Assembly (NCBI RefSeq): GCF_016889705.1
Contig: NZ_CP069526.1
Coordinates: 4,340,001-4,404,000, forward strand
Direction: 5' to 3'
From: Amycolatopsis sp. FDAARGOS 1241
GTDB lineage: Bacteria > Actinomycetota > Actinomycetes > Mycobacteriales > Pseudonocardiaceae
Length of the DNA: 64,000 nt
Shown here: positions 1 to 8,381 of the stretch, piece after piece
Position numbering within the stretch: the first letter of the stretch is position 1
Layout of the letters: each line of letters begins with the position of its first letter
Made by a program: the position numbers and the translations under genes
Notes under the pieces: model-generated
Told to the model about the DNA's origin: nothing
What the model saw: the letters and a program-made list of their open reading frames with translations, nothing else
Databases searched by the model: none

Positions 1-1
1 C

Positions 2-262
2 GTCGCCCGCGCGGCCGGGGTCGGTCTCCGGCAGCTGCGGGCGCAGTTCCGGCGCAAGCTCGACACCACGCCGACCGCGCTGCTGCGTGACATCCGGCTC
101 GGCCGCGCTCACCGGGCGCTGCTCGTGACCGGCGGCGGCGAAACCGCCGCGGAGATCGCGTACTCGTGCGGGTTCACGCACCTGAGCCGGTTCGCGCAGG
201 AGTACCGCCCGCGCTTCTGCGAGTTGCCGTCGGAGACGGTTCACCGGCACCGCCCTCGGTGA
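2..262 (+). CDS. AraC-family regulator, C-terminal part
   Basis: The window opens inside this gene, so only the last 86 residues are visible. They form an AraC/XylS-type DNA-binding domain: a first helix-turn-helix, the linker LLRDIRLGRAHRALL, and a second helix-turn-helix with the typical EIAYSCGFTHLSRFAQEYR signature, followed by a short tail and a TGA. The effector-binding N-terminus lies outside the window, so the ligand and targets cannot be inferred. The family usually activates nearby catabolic or stress genes. Confidence 0.85.
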   Translation, partial: VARAAGVGLRQLRAQFRRKLDTTPTALLRDIRLGRAHRALLVTGGGETAAEIAYSCGFTHLSRFAQEYRPRFCELPSETVHRHRPR

Positions 263-422
263 ACCGCCGCGGTAGAGCAGCGACCCCGTCGGGCAGCGCG
301 CCCGCACGTGCTCGATGCGCAGCCGGAAGTCGGAACCGGTGTCCACGTCGGCAGTCCGGTCGAGCCCGACGGCGGGCGCGACCAAAGTGGACAGTGGCGG
401 CGTCGGCCGCTCCCCGCGACGG

Positions 423-1400
423 TCAGTCGGCGGCGACGTGAGACCGGCCGGCCGCGCCTATGCGCTGCGCGAGCCGCCTGTCCGCTGTCGCGATCGCGGC
501 CGGGAGTTCGCAGGAACGGCGTCGGTCGGCGTGGTCGAACACCGGAGTGGTCACCTTGAGCTCGGCCACGCCGGTGCGGTCGAGCAGGTCTCGCCGACGC
601 GCGCACCGTATCGGGGGAGCTGACGACCAAGTGGGCCCAGCGGGCCGCGAGTTCGGCTCGATCGTCCGCTGTGCGCGGGTAGCCGGCCGCGGTTTCCGGG
701 TCGGGCGGGAGGATCCGCCGTCCGTGCAGCCGGCTGAGGACCTTGAGCCGGGCCGGTCCCCCGAGCCACCCCAGCCCGCTCGTCGGTGTCGGCGACGATC
801 ACCAGCGCAGCACTGGCGTTCCGGTACGTGCCGAGCGCTTCTTCGGCGCTTCCGGCGTTGAGGTGGTGCGCGAACGCGTACGGGAGGTTCCACTCGCGAG
901 CCACCTGGGCGGTGCTCGTCCCGGAGCCGAGCAGCCACACCTGGGCCGGTGGCCGAGTGCCGGCACAGCCCGGATCCTTCCGTCTCCGTCTGCGAAGTAC
1001 CCGATGAGCTCGTCGACCTGTCCCGGAAAGTCTTCACCGCCGCGGCGCACTGCTTCCGCAACATACGCCGGCCCGCCGAGCGCTCGGCCCAGCGAGAGGT
1101 CGATCCGTCCCGGGAAGAAGGCTTCCAGCGTGCCGAACTGTTCCGCCACCACGATCGGCGCGTGGTCGGGCAGCAGCACTCCCCCGGCACCCACGCGGAT
1201 CCGGCGGGTCACCACCGCGAGCCGGCCCGCCCACGACCGCGGGCGCGAAGCTCGCGACACCGCGCAGCGAGTGGTGTTCGATCACCCAGTACCGGTGGAA
1301 CCCCAGGCGGTCCGCGAGCACGGCGAGGTCCACCGTCCGCTCCAGCGCTTCCCGCGCCGTGACACCCCCGGACGATCGGGGACGTGTCGAGCACCCAGAG
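423..1400 (-). pseudogene. MsnO8-like luciferase-family monooxygenase, frameshifted
   Basis: Three minus-strand frames carry consecutive pieces of one LLM-class flavin-dependent oxidoreductase. The start (VLDTSPIV, GTG near 1400) is followed in another frame by AVLADRLGFHRYWVIEHH, then in a third by GVLLPDHAPIVVAEQFGTLE and IDLSLGRALGGP, then by NLPYAFAHHLNAGS and a C-terminal end stopping at 423. At least four frame changes are needed to read the roughly 320-residue protein. The MsnO8 label rests on the opening motif and on the EHHS and PDHAP motifs. It is a pseudogene unless the sequence has indel errors. Confidence 0.7.
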
Positions 1401-1464
1401 CGCACCCGCGCTCTCCACCACGGACGACTGCGCGCGGCCCGCTAACCCGCACCAGCTCCGCGAA

Positions 1465-1500
1465 AACGGCGGTGCACCCCGTGCGGGGCACACCGCCGTT
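1465..1500 (-). terminator. Hairpin terminator after the monooxygenase gene at 1520
   Basis: The arms AACGGCGGTG (1465-1474) and CACCGCCGTT (1491-1500) are exact reverse complements. A second short stem, CCCC/GGGG, lies inside the loop. The hairpin sits just downstream of the minus-strand gene ending at 1520. It is flanked by an A run on the + strand, which is a T run in the minus-strand transcript. Confidence 0.6.
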
Positions 1501-1519
1501 GTCCCGGCCCGGGCCTACT

Positions 1520-1843
1520 TCACTTCCCGACCTTCATCTCGCCCAGCTCCGACCAGGAGTCCTGGTCGAGGGTGGTGTTGATGATGTCGGGGGTCTTCTG
1601 CAGGTACTGCGGGAAGTCGGCCTGGGCCTTCTTGAAGTGGTCGGCCGTGACGTGCGCTTCCGCGGCGTCGTCCTCGAAGGCCTCCACGAGCACGTACTCG
1701 TTCGGGTCCTCCAGGCTACGGGACCAGTCGAACCACTTGTTGCCCGGCTCCGCGCGCGTGGCCTCGGTGAACGCCCGCGAGAGCTCCGGCCACTGGTCCG
1801 CGTACTCCGGCTTGATCTGCCACTTCACGGTGATGAAGATCAT
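1520..1843 (-). CDS. Antibiotic biosynthesis monooxygenase (ABM) domain protein
   Basis: This 107-residue protein is a single ABM/YgiN-type ferredoxin-like domain. It begins MIFITVKWQIKPEYADQWPE and has the usual later strand YVLVEAFED and helix HFKKAQADFPQYLQ. Such proteins act as small dimeric cofactor-independent quinol monooxygenases or as electron-sink partners in degradation operons. The ATG at 1843 is preceded by a clear GGAGGAG. It lies about 70 bp downstream of the alcohol dehydrogenase on the same strand and probably belongs to the same transcript, ended by the hairpin at 1465-1500. Confidence 0.85.
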   Translation of the reverse strand: MIFITVKWQIKPEYADQWPELSRAFTEATRAEPGNKWFDWSRSLEDPNEYVLVEAFEDDAAEAHVTADHFKKAQADFPQYLQKTPDIINTTLDQDSWSELGEMKVGK

Positions 1844-1913
1844 CTGCTCCTCCTCCTTCGTGCCGTCAGCAGCCTATCGCCGCCGCGGGTGCGTCCGCTG
1901 TGGACGCACCCCC

Positions 1914-2939
1914 TCACGGGACCAGGATCGCCCGGCCGCGGATCCGGCCGGCGTCGAGGTCGTCGAGCGCCTGCTGGAAATCGGCCAGCGCGTACTTCGA
2001 GGTGTGCAGCTTCACCTTGTCCTGCGCCGCCAGCACCATCAGCTCGCACAGGTCGGTGTAGGAACCCACGAGGTTGCCGATGAAGTTGATCTCCGTGGAA
2101 ATCACGTCGATCGTCGGCACGTTGATGTTCTCGCCGTAGCCCACCACGTGGTAGTCGCCCGCACGGCGCAGCATCGCCACGCCGTCGGCCGTCGCCCCGC
2201 CCTCGCCGACGAAGTCGACCACGACCTCCGCGCCGTTGCCACCGGTCAGGTCCTGCACCGCGGCCACGTGACCGCCGTCGGCGACCACACCGTGGTCCGC
2301 ACCGATCGCTTGGGCGAGCTTCACTGCGTCCGGGTTGCGGTCGACCACGATCAGCTCCGCCGCCGTCATCGCCTTGAGCACCTGGATGCCGATGTGCCCG
2401 AGCCCGCCGGCGCCGATCACCACGCACTTGTTGCCCGGGCGCAACCGGCGTGCCGCCTTCGCCGCCGCGTGGTAGGCCGTCAGCCCCGCGTCGGCCAGCG
2501 CCGCGACGTCGGCGGGCTCCAGCGAATCGTCGAGCTTCACGACGCTGCGCGCCGACGTCTTGAGCAGCTGCGCGTAACCGCCGGCGGTGTCGATGCCGGG
2601 GAACTGGCTGTTCTCGCAGTGCACGTCGTCGCCGCGGCGGCACGCGGGGCAGAGCCCGCACGTGATCAGCGGGTGCACGATCACCTTGTCGCCCTCGGCG
2701 ACGTTGGTGACCGCGCTGCCGACCGCGTGCACCCAGCCCGCGTTCTCGTGCCCGATCGTGTAAGGCAGGGTGACGCCGGACTTCTCCGCCCACTGCCCCT
2801 CGAGGATGTGGAGGTCGGTGCGGCACACGCCGGCGCCGCCGATGCGCACGATCACGTCGTGCGGCCCCGTGACCTCCGGCGACGGGACGTCGGTCATCCG
2901 CAGATTTTCGCCGTATCCGACAACCTGGACTGCCTTCAC
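1914..2939 (-). CDS. Zinc-dependent NAD(P) alcohol dehydrogenase
   Basis: This 341-residue medium-chain dehydrogenase should oxidise an alcohol to an aldehyde or ketone with NAD(P). Catalytic zinc ligands are visible in VCRTDLH and GHENAGW, structural zinc in CGLCPACRRGDDVHC, and the Rossmann motif in VVIGAGGLGHIG. The GTG start at 2939 overlaps the stop of the upstream DUF59 gene, so translation is probably coupled. In Rhodococcus and Mycobacterium propane monooxygenase clusters a similar dehydrogenase (PrmE type) follows an amidohydrolase and a DUF59 protein, the order seen here. The 2-propanol or 1-propanol role is inferred from that context. No monooxygenase gene is nearby. Confidence 0.88.
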   Translation of the reverse strand: MKAVQVVGYGENLRMTDVPSPEVTGPHDVIVRIGGAGVCRTDLHILEGQWAEKSGVTLPYTIGHENAGWVHAVGSAVTNVAEGDKVIVHPLITCGLCPACRRGDDVHCENSQFPGIDTAGGYAQLLKTSARSVVKLDDSLEPADVAALADAGLTAYHAAAKAARRLRPGNKCVVIGAGGLGHIGIQVLKAMTAAELIVVDRNPDAVKLAQAIGADHGVVADGGHVAAVQDLTGGNGAEVVVDFVGEGGATADGVAMLRRAGDYHVVGYGENINVPTIDVISTEINFIGNLVGSYTDLCELMVLAAQDKVKLHTSKYALADFQQALDDLDAGRIRGRAILVP

Positions 2940-3688
2940 GATGCTCGTGCCTCCTCGCCGGCGACGGCCGAAACGGACGGGTCGTGGGGCCGGGCCGTCT
3001 GGTCGGCCTCGGACCCGGGGTAACGCGTGCGGAGCAGGCCGCGGCAGAAGTGCGCGTTGCCGTCGATCGAGATCCGGATCGAACGGGCGAACCGCAGCCG
3101 CAACGGCACCTCCTCCCGCGGGTAGGGCGCGCCGTGCTCGTCGACGAGCACCGGTTCGCCCGGCTCGACGCTCAGCCCGAGGGCCGCCCGCCGGCGCACC
3201 AGCGCGTCGGTGGTGCGTCCCGGCGGCAGGTCGCCGAGCGTCACGTCGTGCAGTTCCTCTTCCCGCAGCGACTTGTCCGCGCGCAACAGCCCGGTCAGCG
3301 CCCGTTCCATCGCGGCGGTGTGCGCTTTGCGGCGGAACGTCAGGCGCAGCTCGTCGAGGTCCTTTTCGGCCTCGGAGCCGAACGTGCCGCGGTAGCCGGC
3401 GTCGGCGGCGAGGCCGCGGTTGATGAGGTCGGAGTCGTGGTGGTCGTCGAGCCGCACCACCACGCGCCGTGCGCCCGGCAGGGCGGTGAGCACGTCCTTC
3501 GCGTCCGAAGCCATGAGGTACGCGAAGTTGGGTGAGCAGAACGACGTCGGCAGCCGCAGGTGCACGGTCAGCTCGCCCTCGCAGGCCGCCACGGACCGGA
3601 CGAACCCGAGATCGGTGATCGGTTCGTCCAGTTCCGGGTCGTACACCTGCCCGAGCGCCCCGCGCGCCAGTTGTTCGAGGTCCGGCAT
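2936..3688 (-). CDS. DUF59 / metal-sulfur cluster assembly-like protein
   Basis: The N-terminal 90 residues match a DUF59 (MIP18/PaaD-like) fold, with YDPELDEPITDLGFVRSV, and the conserved cysteine lies in LPTSFCSPNFAYLM. A longer, poorly characterised C-terminal half follows, giving 250 residues in all. Proteins of this type accompany soluble diiron monooxygenase operons and probably help assemble a metal centre. The start overlaps the amidohydrolase stop (TGATG) and its own stop overlaps the dehydrogenase start, so the three genes are translationally coupled. The exact function of the C-terminal half is unknown. Confidence 0.8.
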   Translation of the reverse strand: MPDLEQLARGALGQVYDPELDEPITDLGFVRSVAACEGELTVHLRLPTSFCSPNFAYLMASDAKDVLTALPGARRVVVRLDDHHDSDLINRGLAADAGYRGTFGSEAEKDLDELRLTFRRKAHTAAMERALTGLLRADKSLREEELHDVTLGDLPPGRTTDALVRRRAALGLSVEPGEPVLVDEHGAPYPREEVPLRLRFARSIRISIDGNAHFCRGLLRTRYPGSEADQTARPHDPSVSAVAGEEARAS

Positions 3689-4713
3689 CAGGCAACCGCC
3701 GCGGCTTCGGGCTTCGCGTCCGCGGGCGGGTTCTTCACCTGCAGCTCTCCGGGCACCGGGATGTCGTACATCGCGGCGGCGTTGAGGCCGAGGATCTTCT
3801 TCTTGATGTCGGTGGTCAGCGGCGCGTATTCCGTCATGTCCTCGGGGATCTGGAAGTCCACGAACTTCTCGACGAGCCACTTCGGCGTCCAGATCGCGTA
3901 GTCGCTGGAGAACTGGATGCGGTTCTCGTCGAGCCAGTACAGCAGCTCGCCGATGATCTGCGCGAAGTAGCGCGGCCGGGTGTGGATGAACGGCATCGCG
4001 ACGGCCAGGCCCGCGTGCACGTTCGGCTCCTGCGTGGCGATCCAGCAGAAGTCCTCCAGCCGCGGCAGGCCGCAGTGCTCGATCACGAAGTTCAGGTCGG
4101 TGAAGTCGGTGGCGACCTTGTCCACGTCGGCGACGTCGAACGCGTCGCGGTCGAGCGGGCGGATCGTCGGGCCCTTGTGGATGTGGATGTTCTTGATCCC
4201 CAGCTCCTGCGCGGCCTCCAGGTAGCGGTAGCTCCACTTGTCGTCGAGCTTCCAGCCGCGCGAGTCGCCGAACCACTCGGCGGTGTAGAGCTTCACGCCC
4301 TTGAGGTTGAACCGCTTCGCGTCCTCGCGCAGCTGCTTGAGGCCGTCCTCGCCGAAGCGCGGGTCCCAGCAGTGGTTGTAAGTCAGCTTGTCCGGGTGCT
4401 TCTGCGCCAGGGCGAACGCCTCGTCCGTCTGGCCGAAGTTGTTGGTGTAGAAGGCAGGCAGGGCCGCGGGCTGGAAGATCGCGTGATCGACGTAGCCGTC
4501 TTCGAAGAGGTCCTTCATCAGCCGGTCACCGCCGTAGTAGAGGTAGTCCTCGTACGGCCACACCTCGGACTCGGGGCTGAGGTTGCGGTGGTAGTCGTAG
4601 AAGCAGTCGATGAACTGCTTGCCGTGGATGTTGCGCTGGTTCTCCGGCCGGGCGTCCCAGAGCGCGATGTGCGCGTCGAGGATGAAGTACTTCTCGCCGT
4701 CCTTGGTGTACAT
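3688..4713 (-). CDS. Amidohydrolase-family (TIM-barrel) protein of a monooxygenase-type locus
   Basis: This 341-residue protein belongs to the amidohydrolase_2/decarboxylase-like superfamily. Candidate metal ligands occur in FILDAHIALWD, NIHIHKGP, FVIEHCGLPRLEDF and the late FSSDYAIW aspartate. The first motif is DAH rather than the HxH of many amidohydrolases, as in ACMSD-type members. The ATG at 4713 is preceded by GGAGGAAG. Homologues occur directly after propane and acetone monooxygenase genes, where their substrate is still unclear. It is the first gene of the minus-strand operon and faces the activator at 4891. Confidence 0.85.
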   Translation of the reverse strand: MYTKDGEKYFILDAHIALWDARPENQRNIHGKQFIDCFYDYHRNLSPESEVWPYEDYLYYGGDRLMKDLFEDGYVDHAIFQPAALPAFYTNNFGQTDEAFALAQKHPDKLTYNHCWDPRFGEDGLKQLREDAKRFNLKGVKLYTAEWFGDSRGWKLDDKWSYRYLEAAQELGIKNIHIHKGPTIRPLDRDAFDVADVDKVATDFTDLNFVIEHCGLPRLEDFCWIATQEPNVHAGLAVAMPFIHTRPRYFAQIIGELLYWLDENRIQFSSDYAIWTPKWLVEKFVDFQIPEDMTEYAPLTTDIKKKILGLNAAAMYDIPVPGELQVKNPPADAKPEAAAVA

Positions 4714-4795
4714 GATCTTCCTCCGCATTCGTGACCGCATCGGCACGTCAGGCACGGACCGTAGGACGATCTTGGCTGGTCAGCGATGGGGGTGC

Positions 4796-4812
4796 TGTCT
4801 CGATATGAGACA
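4796..4812. promoter_or_regulatory. Perfect 17-bp palindrome, candidate activator operator
   Basis: TGTCTCGATATGAGACA is a perfect inverted repeat with 6-bp arms and a 5-bp centre. It lies in the 177-bp divergent region, 83 bp upstream of the amidohydrolase start and 79 bp upstream of the activator start. Placement and symmetry fit a binding site for the dimeric Fis-type helix-turn-helix of the adjacent MimR-like protein. Regulation of both genes is inferred. Confidence 0.6.
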
Positions 4813-4890
4813 TCCTGGGGCTGCGGCGCCTATGCTGGTGCGCCTAGCCTGACCGAGCCGGACGCAGAGCGGCGTCTTGCGGGAGGTGGC

Positions 4891-6318
4891 ATGACACGCG
4901 GTGAGGGGCTCGAGGCCCGCGGCGGCGCTGCCCCGAGGCTGCGGGCCTCGTGGCAGCGCAGCGCGAACTACGGTGTGCCCGGTGACGAGGTGAAACCCGT
5001 GTTCACGGCGTCGGTCGACACCGGCTCGCTGCTGTACGAATGCGGCAGCGAGGTGCTCCAGGGCCTGCACGCGACGCTCGCGAACGAGCCGATCAGCCTC
5101 ATGCTCACCGACAGCGAAGGCCTCGTGCTGAGCCGCGTGTGCGGCGACCCGGGCATCACGCGTTCACTGGATCGGGTGCACCTCGCACCGGGTTTCTCGT
5201 ACGCGGAGAGCAACGCGGGCACCAACGGCCTCGGCCTCGCCCTCGCCGACCGCGCCCCATCGCTCGTCCGCGCGGACGAGCACTACTGCACCAGCCTGCG
5301 TGGCTACACCTGCGCGGCCGTGCCCGTGCTCGACCCGCTCACCGGCGCGCTCGCCGGCAGCGTCAACCTCACGACGTGGTCCGACCAGTCGTCGGACCTG
5401 TTGCTCGCGCTCGCGCAGACGGCGGCCGGGCACACGAGCGCGCTGATGCTGGCGCGGGCCTCAGGCCGCCGTGCGCGCCCCGCACCGCGCGGCGAGGTGT
5501 TCCGTGTGTACGCCGACCGCATCGATCCGCCGGAGCTGTCGGCCGCGTGGCAGCACACCTTGCTCGAGACGATGGACGCGATGGGCCGCGGCCGCACGGT
5601 CGCGGTGGTCGGCGAGCCCGGCGCCGGGAAGACGGCGCTGGCCGCGCTGGCCCGCCGCGAACTCCACCCGCGCGAACGCGTGCTCAACGCCCGTCCGCCG
5701 GCACCGGACGACGTCGACGCGTGGCTCGCGATGTGGGCGCCCGAAGTCGGCAAGGACAGCACGTGCGTGATCGTCTCGGGAGTCGACGCCCTGCCCGCCT
5801 GGGCCGCGAGCGAGCTGGCGGCCCGGTTTACCCCGCACCGCACCGGTTTCGTTCTCACCGCACCGGATTCCGCGGCGATCCCGGCCCCGCTGCTGCCGCT
5901 GGCCGAGACCGTCGTCGAGCTCCCGCCGCTGCGCCTGCGGCCCGACGACATCATGCCGCTGGCCCACCACTTCGCCCACCGCGCCCGCGGCCGCGCCGTC
6001 ACCTTCACCCCGGCCGCAGGCCGCGCGCTGACGACCTACGACTGGCCCGAGAACGCCAAGCAGCTGCGCCGCGTCGTCGCCGAGGCCGCGGCCCGCGCGG
6101 ACACCGTCGACGCCCACCACCTCTCGCCCGAGGTCTTCACGACCAGCGGCCCGCGCCTGAGCCGCCTGCAGGCGCTGGAACGCGACGAGATCGTCCGCTG
6201 CCTGTCCCAGCCGGGCGCCACCGTCGTCGCCGCGGCCGCCGAGCTCGGCATGGGCCGCGCGACGATCTACCGGAAGATGGCCCAGTACGGGATCAAGAAC
6301 CGGCAGCTGCGGTCCTGA
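4891..6318 (+). CDS. MimR-like GAF/AAA+/Fis transcriptional activator
   Basis: This 475-residue regulator has an N-terminal GAF-like sensor (FSYAESNAGTNGLGLALA), a central AAA+ domain with Walker A GEPGAGKT at about residues 241-248, and a C-terminal Fis-type helix-turn-helix (AAELGMGRATIYRKMAQYGI). The sigma-54-contacting GAFTGA loop of classical enhancer-binding proteins is absent, which fits the general lack of sigma-54 in actinomycetes. The ATG at 4891 is chosen for its GGGAGG site; the frame is open further upstream. MimR, AcoR-like and acetone monooxygenase activators share this layout. It probably controls the divergent operon through the palindrome at 4796. Confidence 0.85.
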   Translation: MTRGEGLEARGGAAPRLRASWQRSANYGVPGDEVKPVFTASVDTGSLLYECGSEVLQGLHATLANEPISLMLTDSEGLVLSRVCGDPGITRSLDRVHLAPGFSYAESNAGTNGLGLALADRAPSLVRADEHYCTSLRGYTCAAVPVLDPLTGALAGSVNLTTWSDQSSDLLLALAQTAAGHTSALMLARASGRRARPAPRGEVFRVYADRIDPPELSAAWQHTLLETMDAMGRGRTVAVVGEPGAGKTALAALARRELHPRERVLNARPPAPDDVDAWLAMWAPEVGKDSTCVIVSGVDALPAWAASELAARFTPHRTGFVLTAPDSAAIPAPLLPLAETVVELPPLRLRPDDIMPLAHHFAHRARGRAVTFTPAAGRALTTYDWPENAKQLRRVVAEAAARADTVDAHHLSPEVFTTSGPRLSRLQALERDEIVRCLSQPGATVVAAAAELGMGRATIYRKMAQYGIKNRQLRS

Positions 6319-8339
6319 CCGTCCACACAGGACTCATCCGGCGCCGCCGGGATCCTCGGTGGCGTGGGGGAGATCGACGAGCGTGAGACCTCGTCGGCGA
6401 CGCTGCCGGCCGGGGCGTAGAGCCGCAGTGGCCGGCGGTCTTCCCGGCCACCGTCGCCGTCGGAGGCGTTGGCTTGCAGGAGAACCGCGACCGCGACGCG
6501 CGCGAGCAGCGTGACGGCGGTGAGATCCACGGTGAGCTCGTGGGTGCCGCCGAGCGTGAGCCGGTCGAGCTCGTGGGCGAACCGGCCGGCGTTGCTCGCG
6601 TCCAGCGCGCCGTGGACGGCCGCCCGCGAATCGGCCGCCTCGGGCTGGTCGAGCATGAGCATCAGCTCGGGCCGTTCGTCAGCCGGTCTCCGGACGGTGC
6701 CGTGGTCCACCTCGTCCGCGGTGAGCAGCCGGGCCGGGTAGGACAGGCGCAGGCGCGCGGTGGCGGTGGTGCCGCGCTCGCCGCGGCCGATCTCCAGCTC
6801 GTCCACGAGCCGCGTGGCCACGGCGAGCCCGAGCCCGTGGTCGGCGCGGAAGTCCGGGTCGCCGGGGCGGGCGCGGTCACGCCAGTGACCCGTCGTCGGC
6901 CACCCGGACCCGCGCGCACCCGTCCGGTCCGAGCTCGGCGGTCACCGTGACGGTGCCTTCCGCCGCATCGGCGGGGTGACTGTGCTCGACGGCGTTGGTC
7001 ACCAGTTCGCCGAGGGCGTGCGCGAGGGCGTTGAGGTCGCGCCGGCCCGCGCCGTGCTCGCGCAACCACCGGGTCCTCGCGACGCGCGTGGCCGGCACCG
7101 CGTCGACGTCGACGCCAGGCGCAGGTGCAGCGGCTCCGGTGCGGCGACGCGCTGTGCTGCGAGCAGCGTGATGTCGTCGGTGTGCCCGCTCTGGCGCACG
7201 AGCAGCTCGAGGCTCAGCGGGCACACGCGGTCGACCGCCGACAGACCCGTCCCCCGGATCCCGCGCTCGGCCAGCGTGTCGGTCGCGGTCCGGGCCAGTT
7301 CCGCCCGCGCGGCGGCCGGGTCGCGGCCGGGCCGTTCGATGATCCCGTCGGTGTAGAGCAGCACCACCTCGCCCGGCTCGAGCCGGGCATTCGCCACGGT
7401 GTAGGTCGCTCCGGTGCCCAGTGGTCCCGCGCCCGACGCCGGGCGGAGTCACGCGTGACCACCAACGGAGGCGGATGCCCGGCGGAGCAGAACGAGAGCC
7501 CACCGTCGACGGCGTCGAGCACCACGTCGCACACCGTCGCCGCACGCGCCTCCGCCAACCGGATCGCCAACCGGGTCGCCATTCGGTCCACCGCGGCCAA
7601 GGCGGCCATCGGGTCGCCGGTCTCGTCGAGCCGGTCCTGCAGCACCGCGCGCAGCTGCCCCGTCGCCGCCGAGGCGGCCAGTCCGTGGCCCACCACGTCA
7701 CCCACGACGAGCGCGACCCGGTCCCCGGCGAGCGGGATGGCGTCGAACCAGTCCCCGCCCGCGGCATCCTCGGCGTCGGCGAGCAGGTAGCTGCCGGCGA
7801 TGCGCACCGACGGCAGCACGGGCCCGCCGGGTTGCAGCAACCGCCGCGGCAAGGCGGTGATGACTTCCCGCGCTCCTTCGTAGCGCCGCACCGCCTCGGC
7901 GATCTCGCGCCGGGCACGTCGCTGTTCGAGCACGCGCTCGGTCGCGTCGAGCCCGAAGAAACTCAGGCCGGCGATGGCGCCGCCCGGCCCGTAGCGCGGC
8001 CATCGTGAAATCGACGTACAGCTCGTCGAGCCGGCCCGAACCGGGTTCGCGCTCGATCTGGACCCGCCGGCCCCGCGCCACCTGCGCGACCCCGGTCTCG
8101 TACACGCGATCGGTCATCTCGAACAGGTTCTGCCCTGCCACCTCGGGGAAGAGTTCGCGCAGCGTCCGGCCGACCATCCGCTCGCGGCTCGCCAACGCCC
8201 GGAAGCCGGCGTTCACCGCGAGGACGCGGTGCCCCGCGCCGCCGAGGCCGAGCAGCATGACCGGCATGGACTCGTAGATCTCCCGGACCGCCGGGGCCAC
8301 CACCCGTGCGTCGAGGTCGTCCTGCACGTCCCGGGGCAT
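6267..8339 (-). pseudogene. PAS-PP2C-HATPase-STAS signalling protein, frameshifted
   Basis: Successive frames encode, from the start at 8339, a PAS domain (LFEVGRT-type region, ELFPEVAGQNLFEMTDRVYE), a linker helix, a SpoIIE/PP2C phosphatase (AAGGDWFDAIPL, VVGDVVGHGLAASA, VLLYTDGIIERPG, GHTDDITLLA), an anti-sigma-type ATPase (ALGELVTNAVEHSHPA) and a C-terminal STAS domain (HELTVDLTAVTLLARVAVAV). At least three frame changes, near 7990, 7440 and 7150, and another near 6880 separate them. An intact version would be a one-protein partner-switching module of about 660 residues. Its 3' end overlaps the activator gene by about 50 bp as written. Decay and sequencing error cannot be separated here. 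Confidence 0.7.
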
Positions 8340-8381
8340 CGCCGCCGCCTCCGTCCGAGTCGATCGGGAGCCCGGCCGGGG

